Source of the DNA: Leptodontidium sp. MPI-SDFR-AT-0119
Lineage: Eukaryota > Ascomycota > Leotiomycetes > Helotiales > Leptodontidiaceae
DNA length: 64,000 bases
Direction: 5' to 3'
NCBI GenBank assembly: GCA_020726505.1
Contig: JAHLEZ010000001.1
Span: 1,302,001 to 1,366,000, forward strand
Under the pieces are notes generated by a model. That model was not told where the DNA came from, made no database searches, and saw only the letters and a list, made by a program, of their open reading frames with translations. Shown here piece after piece: positions 19,991-32,400 of the stretch (within the stretch, counting starts at the first letter, position 1; each line of letters opens with the position of its first letter). The position numbers were made by a program, and so were the translations under genes.

Positions 19991-21747
19991 ATGTCAAATG
20001 GAATGTTGAAAGTTGAGGGCTCGCGGATCGTTGATGCCGATGGCAGAGCGGTTGTACTTCGTGGGGTATGTTTCTCTTCATTGTCCGATTTTCCAAGAGA
20101 GATTCTCACATATACTCCCAGACTGCCCTAGGAGGTTGGATGCTGATGGAGAATTTCATGAACGGATTTCCGGGGCGTGAATGTCAAATCCGCGCCGCTC
20201 TCCTCGAAGTCCTCGGGCAAGAGAAGTACGAATACTTTTTCGACAAGTTCCTCGAATATTTCTTTACAGAGAAGGACGCACAATTTCTTGCTTCATTGGG
20301 GTTCAATTGTCTCCGGTTACCTTTGAACTACCACCACTTCGAAGACGATATGAATCCCATGGTCATCAAGGAGGAAGGTTTCAAGCATGTTGACAGAGTC
20401 ATCGAGCTAGTAAGCTATCAATTAGACATTCCTACGGCAAGACCGCCTATTGATTTTTCATGAAGTGTGCGAAATATAACATCTACACAATCATTGACCT
20501 CCACGCTGCGCCTGGCGGTCAAAATCAAGACTGGCACTGCGACAATCCGACGGGATACCCCGCCTTTTGGGATCACAAACACTTTCAAGATCGGGTCGTC
20601 AATCTCTGGGAAGTGATCGCCGCTCGATATCGATCAAATACTTGGGTTGCGGGATACAATCTTCTGAATGAGCCGGCCGACAAGCAATGGACTCGACTCT
20701 TAGCATTCTATGATCGAATCATACCCGCGGTGAGAGCCATTGATCCAAATCATATTCTCTTCCTTGAAGGAAACACTTTCAGCATGGACTTTTCCGGGTT
20801 CGACAAGGTCTTTCCGAATAGTGTCTATGCCGTTCATGATTACTGTGGCTTTGGATTCCCCAACAGGATTGGACGATATGTGGGTGAAAAAGATCAGGAT
20901 ATCTACATCAGGAAAATGTATGATCGGAAGGTGGAATTTATGAAGAAGCATGACGTCCCCATCTGGAATGGTGTGTGCACTTCCCTTTAATTTTATGAAT
21001 ATACTGATCATATCCAGGCGAGTTTGGCCCGATTTATGAGAAAGAGAGCAACCCAGACTGGAAGGTACAGAACGAAGAGCGCTACAACATGCTCGACAAG
21101 CAAATGGAGATCTACACTTCTGAGGGTATTGGTAAGGGAAATTCCATCTTGCACTCATCACTTGCTAATTTATCATGCTAGCATGGTCTATTTGGGCCTA
21201 CAAAGATATCAACATCATGGGCATGGTTTTTGTGAATCCCGACTCAGCATGGATGAAGCTTTTGGGTCCTATCTTGGAAAAGAAGCGAGTCATGGCGGTT
21301 GACTCTTGGGCATACGACGACGCACATCTCCAAGAGGGACTCTTCGGTCCTCTGCACAAATGGTTTGAGGATAACATCCCAGAAAAGCACAGCAAGAAAT
21401 ACCCATGGCAGTGGCGTATGAACATGCATGTCTTCAGAGGGATCCGAGGAATCACTTTAGCCGAGTATCTGATCCCAGAATGGGCGGAGTACTTTCGAGG
21501 TAAAAGTTTCCAAGAATTAGATGAGCTAGCGGCTAGTTGGAAGTTCGAGAATTGTGTTGGTAGGGAGAGATTGAACGAGACACTGAGGCTCTACAGTTCT
21601 ATGAAGTCAGATGATGAGAGATTGGTTGGCAAGGTCATTCAGCCGGTAGAACTGACAAATGGGAAGAAGGAAGGCGTCTTTGAGCTATCTCCTATTGAAA
21701 AGGCAAGGATAAAGACTACAGTTTCTGAGGTAAGAGTAGCTGCATAG
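19991..21747 (+). CDS. Glycoside hydrolase family 5 (cellulase-like), cytosolic
   Basis: Beta-glycosidase of GH5 type; the exact substrate is unknown. Exons 19991-20065, 20122-20409, 20466-20970, 21018-21131 and 21182-21747 give 515 residues. The (beta/alpha)8 landmarks are LRG-TALGGWMLMENF, FNCLRLPLNYHHFEDD, YTIIDLHAAPGGQNQDWHCD, the acid/base Glu in YNLLNEPAD, VYAVHDYCGFGFP, and the nucleophile Glu in PIWNG-EFGPIYE (the intron splits the Gly codon before it). A C-terminal part of ~150 residues follows the barrel. There is no signal peptide, so it should act inside the cell. The divergent neighbour is a sugar transporter. Confidence 0.92.
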
Positions 21748-22328
21748 GCTAGCTCAATGAAATGATACCAGAAAGTACTCCAAACTTGACACATTGAAAA
21801 TTACGGCCACCGTCAACCTTGATGTCGAGACAGCGCATGAACTCCGCAGGCAATGTTTCAAATGTATAGCCACGTCGATGTTATCAGAGTGTTGCATGCT
21901 TCAAATTTAAATTTCTGGACTATAGAGAAATAAAAATAAATAGCTACTTAAGTTTCTTAAGTTTTATAAGTGGTGAGGTAGAATAGGTGAAGCCGGAAAA
22001 ATAGGTACTGGTGATGTAGGTGAGCCACAATCAGAGACGTTCTTCTCCCAGCTTCAAGAAAAACACCAATACTTGTTTTAAATGTAGATCTGGTCATACT
22101 CTATTCAGCATAGTAATTTGCCAATATAGTGAAAGGAGAAGAAGTTGCGTCCGACTTACCATGTCATGTTTTGCCAAGGAATCTCGCCAAGTAGCCTGCC
22201 ACTAAATTTCCAGCGCGCCAGCATCATTCCTGCTGCTTGGGCTACTTTTCAAATTCATCGATCTTCAACCACATGGAATCCAATATCCGCAAACAAATGT
22301 ACTCTACTAGACCTAGTCTCTCGGCTTC
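21748..22328. other. Intergenic between GH5 gene and regulator
   Basis: The GH5 3' flank and the promoter of the Zn2Cys6 gene. AT-rich in the first part; no gene is seen. Confidence 0.5.
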
Positions 22329-24782
22329 ATGAGTCAAGCATCGAGCAGCTCCAATCGCAATCCTACCGCCCGCCGGCGAGTGGCACAGTAGGTACTCCTA
22401 CTTGATCCTGAGGACATATCCCATGTTCTTCGATCCTCGATCTCAGTAAATCCTTAAAACAAATATACTGACCTTGTCACCAGAGCCTGCGGAACATGTC
22501 GTTCCAGGAAAGTTCGCTGTGATGCAAGGATCCCTAAATGTGGGCTCTGCGACAGTTTGAACGTCGGCTGTGTCTATCTTGACCCAGAAGCTCAGCGAAT
22601 TGACCCCAATACACGGCTTCTACTTGACAGAATTCAGAAGTTGGAAGACCGAATTTTCGCCGCTCCTACCAAACCGATTTCAATTCCGTCAGGTGATCAG
22701 CCTTCTACATTTCCAGTAGTTCATTCCCCACGGCAAAACGATTCGATCGGGACTCCTGAAAGTAGGACTGTCGGGGCATTGGATGTTGGCAATACTTCGC
22801 AAGAGGAGTCCTTGACTCTACCTACCATCCATGATGCAAACACGACCAACTTGTACCAGTGGACGGTCGTTCAGAGTCTTTTATCAGCAGTTGGTATGAA
22901 CTACAGTGAAGACTCTAATCGATCCGACATACCGGAAGCGACCGATATATTCCTCCTTTCAGATTTGGGAGACCTACCAGTTGTCGAAGTCCGATCATGG
23001 CATTTGTTTCAAGATGCTACAAGCGGCGATTCGAACAACTTGACTGGACCAGATGATACGGAAGGTTCATTTGGGTCACGATTGGACTATTTCAAAGACC
23101 TTATTCGAGAATTCTTCATAAATGTTCACGTTTTCTATCCGATTCTGTCACAGCCTGAAGTACACGACATGCTGCAGATTGTTGCAGAGTTCGAATACTA
23201 CAAGTCATACAATGTCAGAGAGCTAAGTGGGACAAAATATTGCTTGCTGCTAATAGTGTTGTGTCTTGGCTCAGTAGCTAAAGCACGAGCGAATCTCATA
23301 TATTCAACTGGTCTTCAACACTCAACTACCTCACCGGGAGCCGACAGTTCGTTTTATCGACTATCTGAAGGCAGCGAATCTCTGTTCTGGTCGAAAGCAA
23401 AACTTCTTCTTGGTGCTGTCTCTTTCGATGACAGCATTGAGGCCGCACAGTGTTTTGCGCTTTCAAGGTCAGTCTGAATTTTTAGTTGCCGCGCATTGTT
23501 GAGTTTCTGTCACTCAAACTCAGTGCCACACCCTTTGGCGCCCGTATGGATCTAAGAAAGCACCTGCTAAGTACATATTTAGTATCTATCTTGGATCAAA
23601 GGGCAGAGCTCTGGACAGCCACCAGCAAATTCACCTGGCAGCTAGGAAAGTCGGGATGTTGGCGAAACGGTATGTTCGCCTTCCAAACTAAGAATTTTGT
23701 TGCCAATCTGATTGGAATCCATGGCTTCTTCAGAACAGTCCTTCGATCTCAAGGAATTCCCAAATTTTCGGATTCGTTTTGTCGGCTGTTTTGGGTTATT
23801 TATTTGTACGAGAGTGACTTTGCGATGGAGCTATCTATCACGCCGCCGTCAGGGATCACTCGATATGAAGATATGGTCCAATACCCGACATCTGAACAGA
23901 GTAGTGCAGACTACAGTAGCCCAATGAGTATGGATACGAGTAGTCCATCCGGATACTCAAATCAGTCTACCAGACCGAGATACTCGACTGACTCGAACCT
24001 CGTCGCCTTCCAAATCAGCACCAACTCTGCTATCCGCCGTTTTCTCAATCGCATAACCGCAGTAATCTACAATCCACACGAAGCCTGGCGCAAGCAATAC
24101 CAGACCACCTATGTAAATTGGCTTCTCAAAATTACCAACGAACTCCAAAATCACCACGAAGCTATCCACAGAAATTTACCACATTTCCTACTCTCCACGG
24201 ACGCGAGAACATTCCGGCATGACGAGCCCGGGAGAGCAACTTCAGCGGCAGATAACCGGGGGTTCACCAACCATCTTTGGAACGTCTCTCGACTCCGTGG
24301 ACGATACTGTGCAGGTCAATACCTGATCTGCCGTCCCTCTTTCGAGTTTGTACTTCTCAATCCAGACGTTGTCACGGCCCACCCTCGCGGACAGGAAATA
24401 CTCGATAAATGCAGGTCTTGCATAAACTCTTGTATGGACTTCGTGAAAATCTTTAGTGTTGAACCAGCCAATTCTATGACGAATCTCTTTGCGACGGGGA
24501 TGGCGTGAGTCTTCCGATTCATATTTCTTGCCCTTATGTTGACCAACAGCCAGAACCTTTGCAATGGTCATCATCCTCATGATATCCACAACTTCACCAC
24601 AATTCCAGCAAATCGTACCTTCCGACATCGAAGAGATTATCAGTACAGGCCAGCAGAATCTGAAGCGATTCAGCCTAAGTGTCAGAGAATTCGAGTGGCA
24701 TCTCCAAGAGTTGGAGAAATTAGATCGAGCCAGGAAAGCGAGGAAGGCAGACGGTACTTCGGAGATGCTCGTTCCCGACTGA
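22329..24782 (+). CDS. Zn2Cys6 fungal-specific transcription factor
   Basis: Nuclear regulator. Exons 22329-22387, 22484-23467, 23572-24504 and 24554-24782 join to 734 residues. The first intron falls just before the cluster: RRRVAQ-ACGTCRSRKVRCD, then KCGLC and GCVYLD, giving all six Cys. A short coiled segment follows (LLLDRIQKLEDRI). The fungal-specific trans domain begins near RLDYFKDLIREFF and contains the SSTYLVSILDQRAELW and FRLFWVIY-like blocks. The C-terminal exon is helical and charged. The start Met gives a 16-residue basic lead into the cluster. It follows the transporter/GH5 pair and could regulate it, but nothing in the sequence proves this. Confidence 0.87.
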
Positions 24783-26578
24783 TATGATCTGATCCGAACG
24801 TTTTGGAAAAAAGAAGGTTAATTTTTGCGTCTTGCAACAAAAAAAATCAACTTTGGATTTTATTCAGGCTGTTGAAGGGAGGGGGAGGCGGCGGAGTTTG
24901 TTTCGGACGAGCATTCAAGCGAGACCACACCACCTCCACTCCAGTACGCTGCTTACAGGACATACCCCTGAGAAGATCCCCTGGACTCTCCATGATTTTA
25001 CAGTAGTGGGCTGGGCTAAAGCTTGTACTGATAAGCTGCATGATTAGTATTTGTTCTTATTGTACTGTTGTCGAAGTATATTTCTCAGAATTTGAAAAGG
25101 TGATCTTTGCGTTTGTTCTTCATATCTCAAGCGAGAGTTCTGAGAATAGAATCTACTTCATTCTATATATCAACGGCACGAAATAGGTATCGAATTGGAT
25201 GCAATGCAGCACCAGCGACGATAACACAGTATACGGCTTTTGGAACACGACCAAAGTAACACGACGAGGGCGATGTCAGGAGTAGGGATCTGCGCTATTT
25301 ATATCTCGGCAACCTTCCTGTCCGGCAATCTGGGTTGAAAGAAGCTTTTTGCTGTTGTCTTGAGGTGGAGACGAAACTTGAGAGGTGTGGGGTTGTGTGG
25401 GAGACAGGAGAGGATATTTTTAGCGAGTGTTTGATGGAGGCTGGATGGAGATCAGACCATCGCCCCGCGCGAACTTTGATGGGATGGGTGTTTTGATGGA
25501 AAGCTTGGTAGAGGTGTTTGGGATGGTTTGGTTTGGTTGGTTTTTGATCTGGTGGTTTGGGGAAGGGTGTATCTAAGTGACGATGGACAAAAATGAACGG
25601 TTGAGTGGAAAGAGAAGATGACTTGCTTTTAATCCAGGGTACTGTACTTGCGGGGGTTGATACTTTGGGAAACGAGATCCCTCCCTCCAAGACCAGCGGA
25701 GGTTTGCAGATGTCGAATTTCCTACCTCAGTAATACTGTACAGTACAGTCAGTAATCAGACCGCTTGCCCTCCTTTAATCCCACGACAGCCGCCCGATTA
25801 TTTCTTAGTGTTGTGCTCTAACGTCCGAGGGCTGATCTGTGGGAAAAAAGACGCGCAATATATCACTCCTTTGGTCAGCAAGAAAAGCGCCTGCCTGAAA
25901 CAGACTACCTCCATCTCCATTCGGGTCGGGTTGTTTCGCATTCAAATGCGAAGAGGCAACTAATTTTTTTCTCTCTGGAGAACACTTCCGGATTCCCAGT
26001 CTGGGGTTTTAGTTTGACTGCTTTGCACAAATTGCACCTGGTGCATGTTTACTAAGGAGTGTTGTCTACGTGCTAAAGTTTCGGTCGAACTACTTGTCGT
26101 CACCACCAATTCCCAACATGAGGTGATTTGTATGAAGTCGTCGTATGATTGGCTTCTACGGTGGAGATAGAGAAGAAGGGCTTGACTGAAGACGCGCGTT
26201 CAGTCTAATGAGCTTATTCAGACCTTGATGGAGGTCTCAGCCAATAACGGAACTGATATTACACATCATGAAGGCTGGTGCCGTATGAAGACGGCCAGTG
26301 GCGCCATGAGTGACTGGCATGACAGGGAGCAGCAACATGGGATGGGCAAGTTGGGTGGCGGAAGGAGAAGTCTACATACATACAGCACTACCTACTTAAT
26401 AATTGAATTGCTTCTGTCGCCGACCTGACGTGCCACAAGGACTAGCAGAACCTCTCTTTCCCTTCTCGCTTCCCAGCCTTTAGGTTCGTTTCCAGGTCGC
26501 CGGCCGGGACGACTGAGGCTTGCTTGGTTGGTTGCTTCTTTATCGAATCGAATCTCGAATATAAAGGAAAGAAAGTCA

Positions 26579-26617
26579 GGAGAGGAGAGGAGAGAAGGAG
26601 AGGAGAGGAGAGGAGAG
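26579..26617. repeat. GGAGA-type simple repeat
   Basis: Irregular tandem GGAGA/GAGAG units on the plus strand, upstream of the bZIP gene. Confidence 0.8.
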
Positions 26618-26987
26618 AAAGGAAACCAACGATTTTCGCTGCCGATTTGACACTCCTTCCTGTTCGAAGATCCAGCCCAACCCAACCCAGGCCAGCCAGC
26701 CAGCCAGCTTACCCTGGATCCGGGATCCGGGACCCAGCCCAGCCCAGCCCAGCTTCCCACCATTCTGCTCCCATCCCCTCCCACTGGAAGATCCCAAGAC
26801 ACTAACTCCTGTGCACGCACTCCCTCCTGTACGAAGTACACACTGTCGGTAGGCTCAGGACGGGATTGACCCAGATGTAACGGGAGACTCGACAAAATCG
26901 ATAATCGATCATCGATCGGAAATCGTACATCACCACCCAGCATCCTTCTGCATCAGCTTCTACTTCTAGAGAGGCGAGAGAACAGTG

Positions 26988-27013
26988 CAGCCAGCCAGCC
27001 AGCCAGCCAGCCA
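26988..27013. repeat. (AGCC)n microsatellite
   Basis: About six AGCC units. A shorter AGCC run occurs at about 26694-26706. Confidence 0.85.
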
Positions 27014-27194
27014 AACAAACGGAACTTGCCACTCGACTTTATTTCCTTGCTTTTCCCTCCCTCTTCGACCTTCTGTTCTTTGTGTTGCTGCTGCTAAGAA
27101 CTACGACTATCACAATCTCCCGTAGGCCGTATTTGCACGGACGTCCTCCATCCTCCATCCTCTATCTACTACCGAGGGTGTCGAGTCCCCTCAT

Positions 27195-27225
27195 CAACTC
27201 AACTCAACTCAACTCAACTCAACTC
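27195..27225. repeat. (AACTC)n microsatellite
   Basis: Six tandem five-base units in the presumed leader of the bZIP gene, followed by CCTT-rich tracts. Confidence 0.88.
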
Positions 27226-27489
27226 TCCGCTTCTACCGCCGCTTCCCCTTCCCCTTCCCCTTCTCCTCCACCCTCCCTCTCCTCCACCCTCCCTCTCCCC
27301 ACCAAAACCAAACCAACCCCCCCCCCGGAGACGACCCTGCACCTACTACCTCCATTCGCCTCGCCTCTTTACATACAGTACTTGTACCCGAGCATCGCCT
27401 GCTCTAGACTCTCAATCCTCACCTCCATCCATCTCGCCTATATCGCTTCGAATCGCCCTGCAAGTCAAGTCCGTTCTCCTGTACTTGTA

Positions 27490-27524
27490 ATCATTCATTC
27501 ATTCATTCATTCATTCATTCATTC
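27490..27524. repeat. (ATTC)n microsatellite
   Basis: Eight or so tandem ATTC units, about 300 bp upstream of the bZIP start codon. Confidence 0.88.
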
Positions 27525-27822
27525 GATTACTGGATCCCTCTCTCTGCTATCTATCGGCTGCATTTCAAAACGTCATTGAGGGCGACTACCATCATCCCAA
27601 AGTGTGTGCGCATTTGTGCACTCCGGTGTACGCATTGATTGCTCTGCTCTTGAGAGATGTCTACATCCTCGGTGTGTAATTCATTCTCGATATGATTCTC
27701 TCCCCCTCTCCCCTCCCTTCCCCGCAGACGCATGCACGCTGAGTAGACCGATGTCTTGGCTGTGAGCAACAGTCTGGGCATGCGGCGTCAAGCCATCCAT
27801 ATCCTAGCGACACCTTCTGACA

Positions 27823-28767
27823 ATGCCATCATCACAGGAGAAAGCAAACCTCGCACGGATTCGCGACAACCAGAGACGAAGCCGCGCCCGGAGGAAAGAA
27901 TATCTCCAGGAGCTAGAGTCCAAGTTGCGCCAATGCGAGCTCCAGGGCGTCGAGGCCTCGAGCGAGATCCAGACGGCGGCGCGGAGAGTTGCGGAAGAGA
28001 ACAAGAAACTACGAGCGCTGTTATCCCAGCAGGGTGTTAGGGACGAGGCCATCGAGACATATCTACGCACATCTCCAATAGACGATCCAGGAATTGGAGG
28101 TCAATATGGAAGCCAGAGCCAGGCGGTACAGGTTCTAGAGCACTTGCTCACAACACGCAAAGCGTGCTGCGTCGATGGAAACGACCCGGTGGGCGGGCAG
28201 TCTTTCGACAGAGACAGCTCGGGCAGTATCACGACGACCCAGTCTGTCTGGGATCCATCCCAAAATGCGATTAATGGCCGTCGTCGTTCCGGGATCCCGC
28301 AAACCGGGAGGGCGGCGACGATGCGATACATCACGCCCAGTGATAGCTCGACGACCAGCGCAACCTTGGGACTTAATACTAATCATGGAATGTCGCATCA
28401 TCAGAGGCTTATGCCAACTCATGGGAGAAATCATAGCCCTGGGTCAAATGCTTCGAACCAAAATCACCAGATGTTTGAATATGACCACCAGTTTTCTCTG
28501 TCCAACCAATCATATTCCGCTCTTCAGAACAATCCTCCCAAACACCAATACTCGAACGTCCAGCAATCGGCAGTCTACGTGCCGACGACATCGAGCCCGA
28601 ACGTTAACAATTGCAACTATGCAGCAGACATGATTACGACGATGGCAGGGATTGGGGACTCATCAGCTGTTCGAGCCGAGCTTGGGTGTGGACCTGGTAT
28701 GGACTGCGAGGTGGATAATCAACTGGTTTTCAATGTAATGGACCGATATTCTGGTGTTGGGGTATAA
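27823..28767 (+). CDS. bZIP transcription factor
   Basis: Nuclear DNA-binding dimer. A single exon of 314 residues. The basic region NLARIRDNQRRSRARRKEY (residues ~9-27) carries the NxxxxxxRxR-type contact pattern with Gln-Arg-Arg-Ser. A leucine zipper follows (LESKLRQCEL ... VAEENKKLRALL). The middle is Ser/Thr/Asn-rich and disordered. The C-terminus (CNYAADMITTMAG ... VFNVMDRYSGVGV) contains several Cys, looks conserved and could be redox-sensitive; this is inference. This architecture is common in filamentous ascomycetes, but the target genes are unknown. It has an unusually long, repeat-rich upstream region. Confidence 0.92.
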   Translation: MPSSQEKANLARIRDNQRRSRARRKEYLQELESKLRQCELQGVEASSEIQTAARRVAEENKKLRALLSQQGVRDEAIETYLRTSPIDDPGIGGQYGSQSQAVQVLEHLLTTRKACCVDGNDPVGGQSFDRDSSGSITTTQSVWDPSQNAINGRRRSGIPQTGRAATMRYITPSDSSTTSATLGLNTNHGMSHHQRLMPTHGRNHSPGSNASNQNHQMFEYDHQFSLSNQSYSALQNNPPKHQYSNVQQSAVYVPTTSSPNVNNCNYAADMITTMAGIGDSSAVRAELGCGPGMDCEVDNQLVFNVMDRYSGVGV

Positions 28768-29475
28768 CGATTACAGAAGTGCCCGGAGCCCGTGAGCGGC
28801 TTTTGGCACAGAGTGGGAAACTATAGGGAAAGTAATGACAATGGGCAAATTCAACGCAACGGAGTCCCAAGCGACTCATTCCTGGAGAGCAATATTTCAG
28901 CCCTTTTCGGCACTAGGGTAGCGAGAAACATTCTGAGGGGCTCGGTTAGCGCTGCAAGTTCATTTTTTTTACATTTTTGGCGTTGCTTCACATTCCAGGC
29001 TACGGCAAATCCGCAATCAAGTAGTGGGCTCAGTGAGCAAAGCCGGTATTTTCTTAGTCATTTCCTACGATTATTTATATTACTTTTTCGACTTGTGTTG
29101 TTAAAAACCCAGAGCTCTTGATGAACCACTGAAAGGATACATAAATTTTTGTTTTTGGGGGAGTGAGTTGAGAGGAAGGGGCACGAAATCGAAGTCATTT
29201 AGTAGTGGCATTCCGCATCTGGACCGTCCATTCCTCACGCATGCCAGGTAAACACAGACACCCTGCACGGTCTCCCACATTGCGGAAACACTTTCTTTGT
29301 TTCATTTTTGAGATCATCTCATCTTAATCGTGAACACTGCATTGCATTGCATTTTTATCTTGTTCCGCCTTCGAATGATCGGCGAAGCGTTCACGTTTTT
29401 AGGAATAAATCTACCTATTTCCAGAGGCGGTACCACCAGTTCTCTCTCATCGCACCCCTGTTGCGACAATCCAAG
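28768..29475. other. Intergenic between bZIP and large unknown gene
   Basis: The 3' flank of the bZIP gene and the leader of the next gene. The frame of the next gene is open from 29308, but the sequence before 29476 does not resemble protein. Confidence 0.5.
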
Positions 29476-32400
29476 ATGGCTCATCAACGACCACCGCGCC
29501 CAGCGATTTATAATTTCTCGCCTTTTCAGGAAGTGCCTGGTATCGCGGCACTGATGCGACGCTATGGAACTCCACAGATAGTCGACATCCCTCAATCGAC
29601 AATTCCGTCACCATTGGCACCAGATCTTGCTCCGGGCACTATAGAGGTTTTGAAAAGACGCCTGGTCGGGAATGGCTCTGGGATAGAGAAGAGGGGAGGG
29701 GCGGAGGTCTGGGCTAGCTGGAAGAGAGCGTGGGATTTGTGGAACAACTATTACATCGAAGGACGTGTGGCTCCGGTCTGGATCAGAGAGGAGTATGAAA
29801 GACTCAAGAAGGAAATGGGAGAGGTGAGGGACAAACGACGAAGGGATGAACAGATGAGCAGGGTCAGAGCGCGTCATCGACCTAGACGTACCACCACTCC
29901 AACTGCCAAAGCAACCATCTTTGCAAAAGATAAACCTCAAGCACGCCCGGGCAAATTCTACAGGCAAACTAACGAAACACGGCCAGCCCCGATGAAGGTT
30001 GTCCGAAAGATGCAAAGCCGTCCAAAGCCCGGTAGTACAAGAGTTTACAAACGCAAAGGGGAGATTGTTCCGGTTTATGGGGAGCGATTCGTCACGGAAA
30101 TCGTCCAGGTAGAACGAATTGTGCCAAAGAACCCGCCGCCGATCAGCAGCTGGGCCGATGTTGACAAGAGAGCCAAGGCCAAGATTCCACTTCCTGAAGG
30201 AAATAGTGGCCCGGAATCGACGGAGACTTTAACTGAGACTGTATTTGAGGAACGACAAGTCTTTGAGTTCGGTCACGTCGATGTGTTTGGAGAAAAGATC
30301 TCCCCAGAAGTCATGTCGTATGAAGAAGTAAACGAGTATTGGGATGCTAACAAAACTTTACCTGGCCAGGATGAAGTAGACCCTGAGTTGAGAAATGTTT
30401 CTCAGAGACCACAAATGTGGTACGCAGTCACCGAACCGTGCTTGGAAGGAGAAAGGACGTTGACTGTCGACGAAACCGTGCCCATTATCGAGTTTGAAGA
30501 CAGATTGGTGGAGACTTTGGAGGATGATGGAGTGCTTTTCGGATGGGTCGAAGAAGATACTGTGGATGTTGATATGGATGGTCACGGCGACTTTGCTGGC
30601 GACTTCGATATCCTTCCTGTCGTTGACGAAGAGCCTGCTGTGTTCTATAAACAGGCACATCTCGTTGAAAGAGAGGATGGATTTGGAGGTGGATTCTTCC
30701 CTATGAAGTGTCTCGACCCATACCCAGAACCGGAGGATCTTGATGGCGACGGCATCGACCCGGACTGGCTAGATGCCTTACAGAATACCGTATGGCGCCC
30801 ACGTCGTGTTGGCGAGAAGACGTTGAGGATTGAGATGGATGAGCGCTTCGAAGATTTTATCGCGGAAAATTCCCTCGAAGTTGACGGCGGTGTCGATTGT
30901 GGACGGAGCCCGTATCCGGTATGTATCATCTACCTTGGTAAATAAACTCTCTAACTGTGACGCAGGTCTTGCGAAGTGTGACGGAGTATATCAAAATACC
31001 TCATGATTTTGGTGGTCTCCAGGGCGTGTTCCGCAAAAAGAAGATGTGGGATGGAGTTACCGGAACTGTTTTCAACATGCCGACCAAGCCACTCGAGAAC
31101 GATGAAATTGAGGACGAGAGGGTTAGTCGCATGCAAGCCTTATATGGTGATGTTTATCGCGATCAGCGTGATAAACACCGACACGACTTCTTCCCATTCG
31201 ATATACGTCGTGTGAAGCGACAAAACGATGCCAATTATCCTGCGAGACAATTTACGACGCCGACGTTAGAGGGAAACGAAACACTGGTTCGATACCCATG
31301 GCACATACCTGAGGACGACGGTGAAAATCTGCCTCCTAATGACCCTTGGAAAGTGACAGCTGAGCAGAAGCAAAAGAGGGATGTTCCGATCCGGAGGTAC
31401 CCTCCAGCTCAGTGCTCCAAAGGTAAGTACCACGGAGACGTTTTACCCGTGGATGATTCGATCTGGAGAGAGGAGCTACAGGATGACGACTATGGACGCT
31501 GGAAATATTTCATCACTAACTTACATGGCGGGACACTGCTCATCAATGGCAAAGAGGTCAAAAAGAACGAAATAGCTGGCCCGCTTCCTCAATTTGCGGT
31601 CATCGAGTGCCCTGGTGGACAGGTTGCTTTTTGGTGGGGCCCAGGTGGCAGAGACCATCTTGCAGGAAAGCCAGGTTTCGATCATCATAGTGAGTGGATG
31701 TCGTTGAGAAGTAGGGATGATGAACTGAAAAAGGTCGCACTGACTGCTGGGCAAGAGTGGGACTTCAAAATCAGAGAGCGGATTACCAGGGAGTTTTCTG
31801 GAAATGAATGGTCAGATGACGAGCAGTGGGAGGAATGGAAGAAAGCTGTCGCAGCCCCCGAACCGGATCTGAAGAGTGAACCTGCTCAAGGTAAGTTACT
31901 TGTCCTCGATTGGAGATACAATGTTGTTAACTCGTGGAATTTAGTGTCTTCTGCCCAAATCACGTTCAAGAATTTTGATAAAGCTGGTGTCCCTACCGGG
32001 ACCGACGTCGTGCAAGCCGAGTGCTTTCGAACCGATAAGGAAGAGCTGATGTGGTTACACACCAAAGCAGAGCCGCTGTCCAGGGTGATCGAGGCTGCTA
32101 GAATCAACAACTTCATACAGCCTGTCGACATTTCTGCCGGATTCTTCCCAGGTGCCAAGAAGCCGTTTGAGCTCCCAGAAATTGTGGCCCAGCAAGAAGC
32201 GATTGATGCGTGGACTGAACGACTCCCAGATATCACCAGAGAGCAGAAAAAGCTGATCGACAAAATCGCGAAATCGAAGGCTGATATGGCTCAACGGGAG
32301 AGAGAAGCAAACATAGCAGTTGGGAAGAAGAGAGCGGCAGACTCGGCTCTTGAAAGCCCCTATCCCAAACGAACAATTGCAGATTTGGAACGTGACCGTC

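Larger units (their letters stand above)
24783..27822. other. Gene-poor 3-kb region upstream of the bZIP gene
   Basis: I see no convincing gene. The open frames at 25295-25690 and 26392-26943 (minus) and 27082-27579 (plus) are low-complexity or repeat-driven. TACTGTAC words lie at 25640 and 25734. Simple repeats cluster from 26579 onward and the last kilobase is pyrimidine-rich, as expected for a long promoter and 5' leader of the bZIP gene. Confidence 0.5.

Noticed and set aside
25295..25690. 131-codon minus-strand open frame
   Set aside because: Low-complexity Pro/Ser/His/Lys text without recognisable similarity; it looks like a composition effect.
27082..27579. 165-codon plus-strand open frame
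   Set aside because: Produced by AACTC, CCTT and ATTC simple repeats in the bZIP leader.
24783..27822. CRISPR-like repeats
   Set aside because: The tandem repeats are simple-sequence microsatellites without spacers, in a eukaryotic genome.
31412..31482. Possible extra intron at GTAAGT in the large unknown gene
   Set aside because: The nearest acceptor would remove a length not divisible by three and shift a frame that is open for hundreds of codons.
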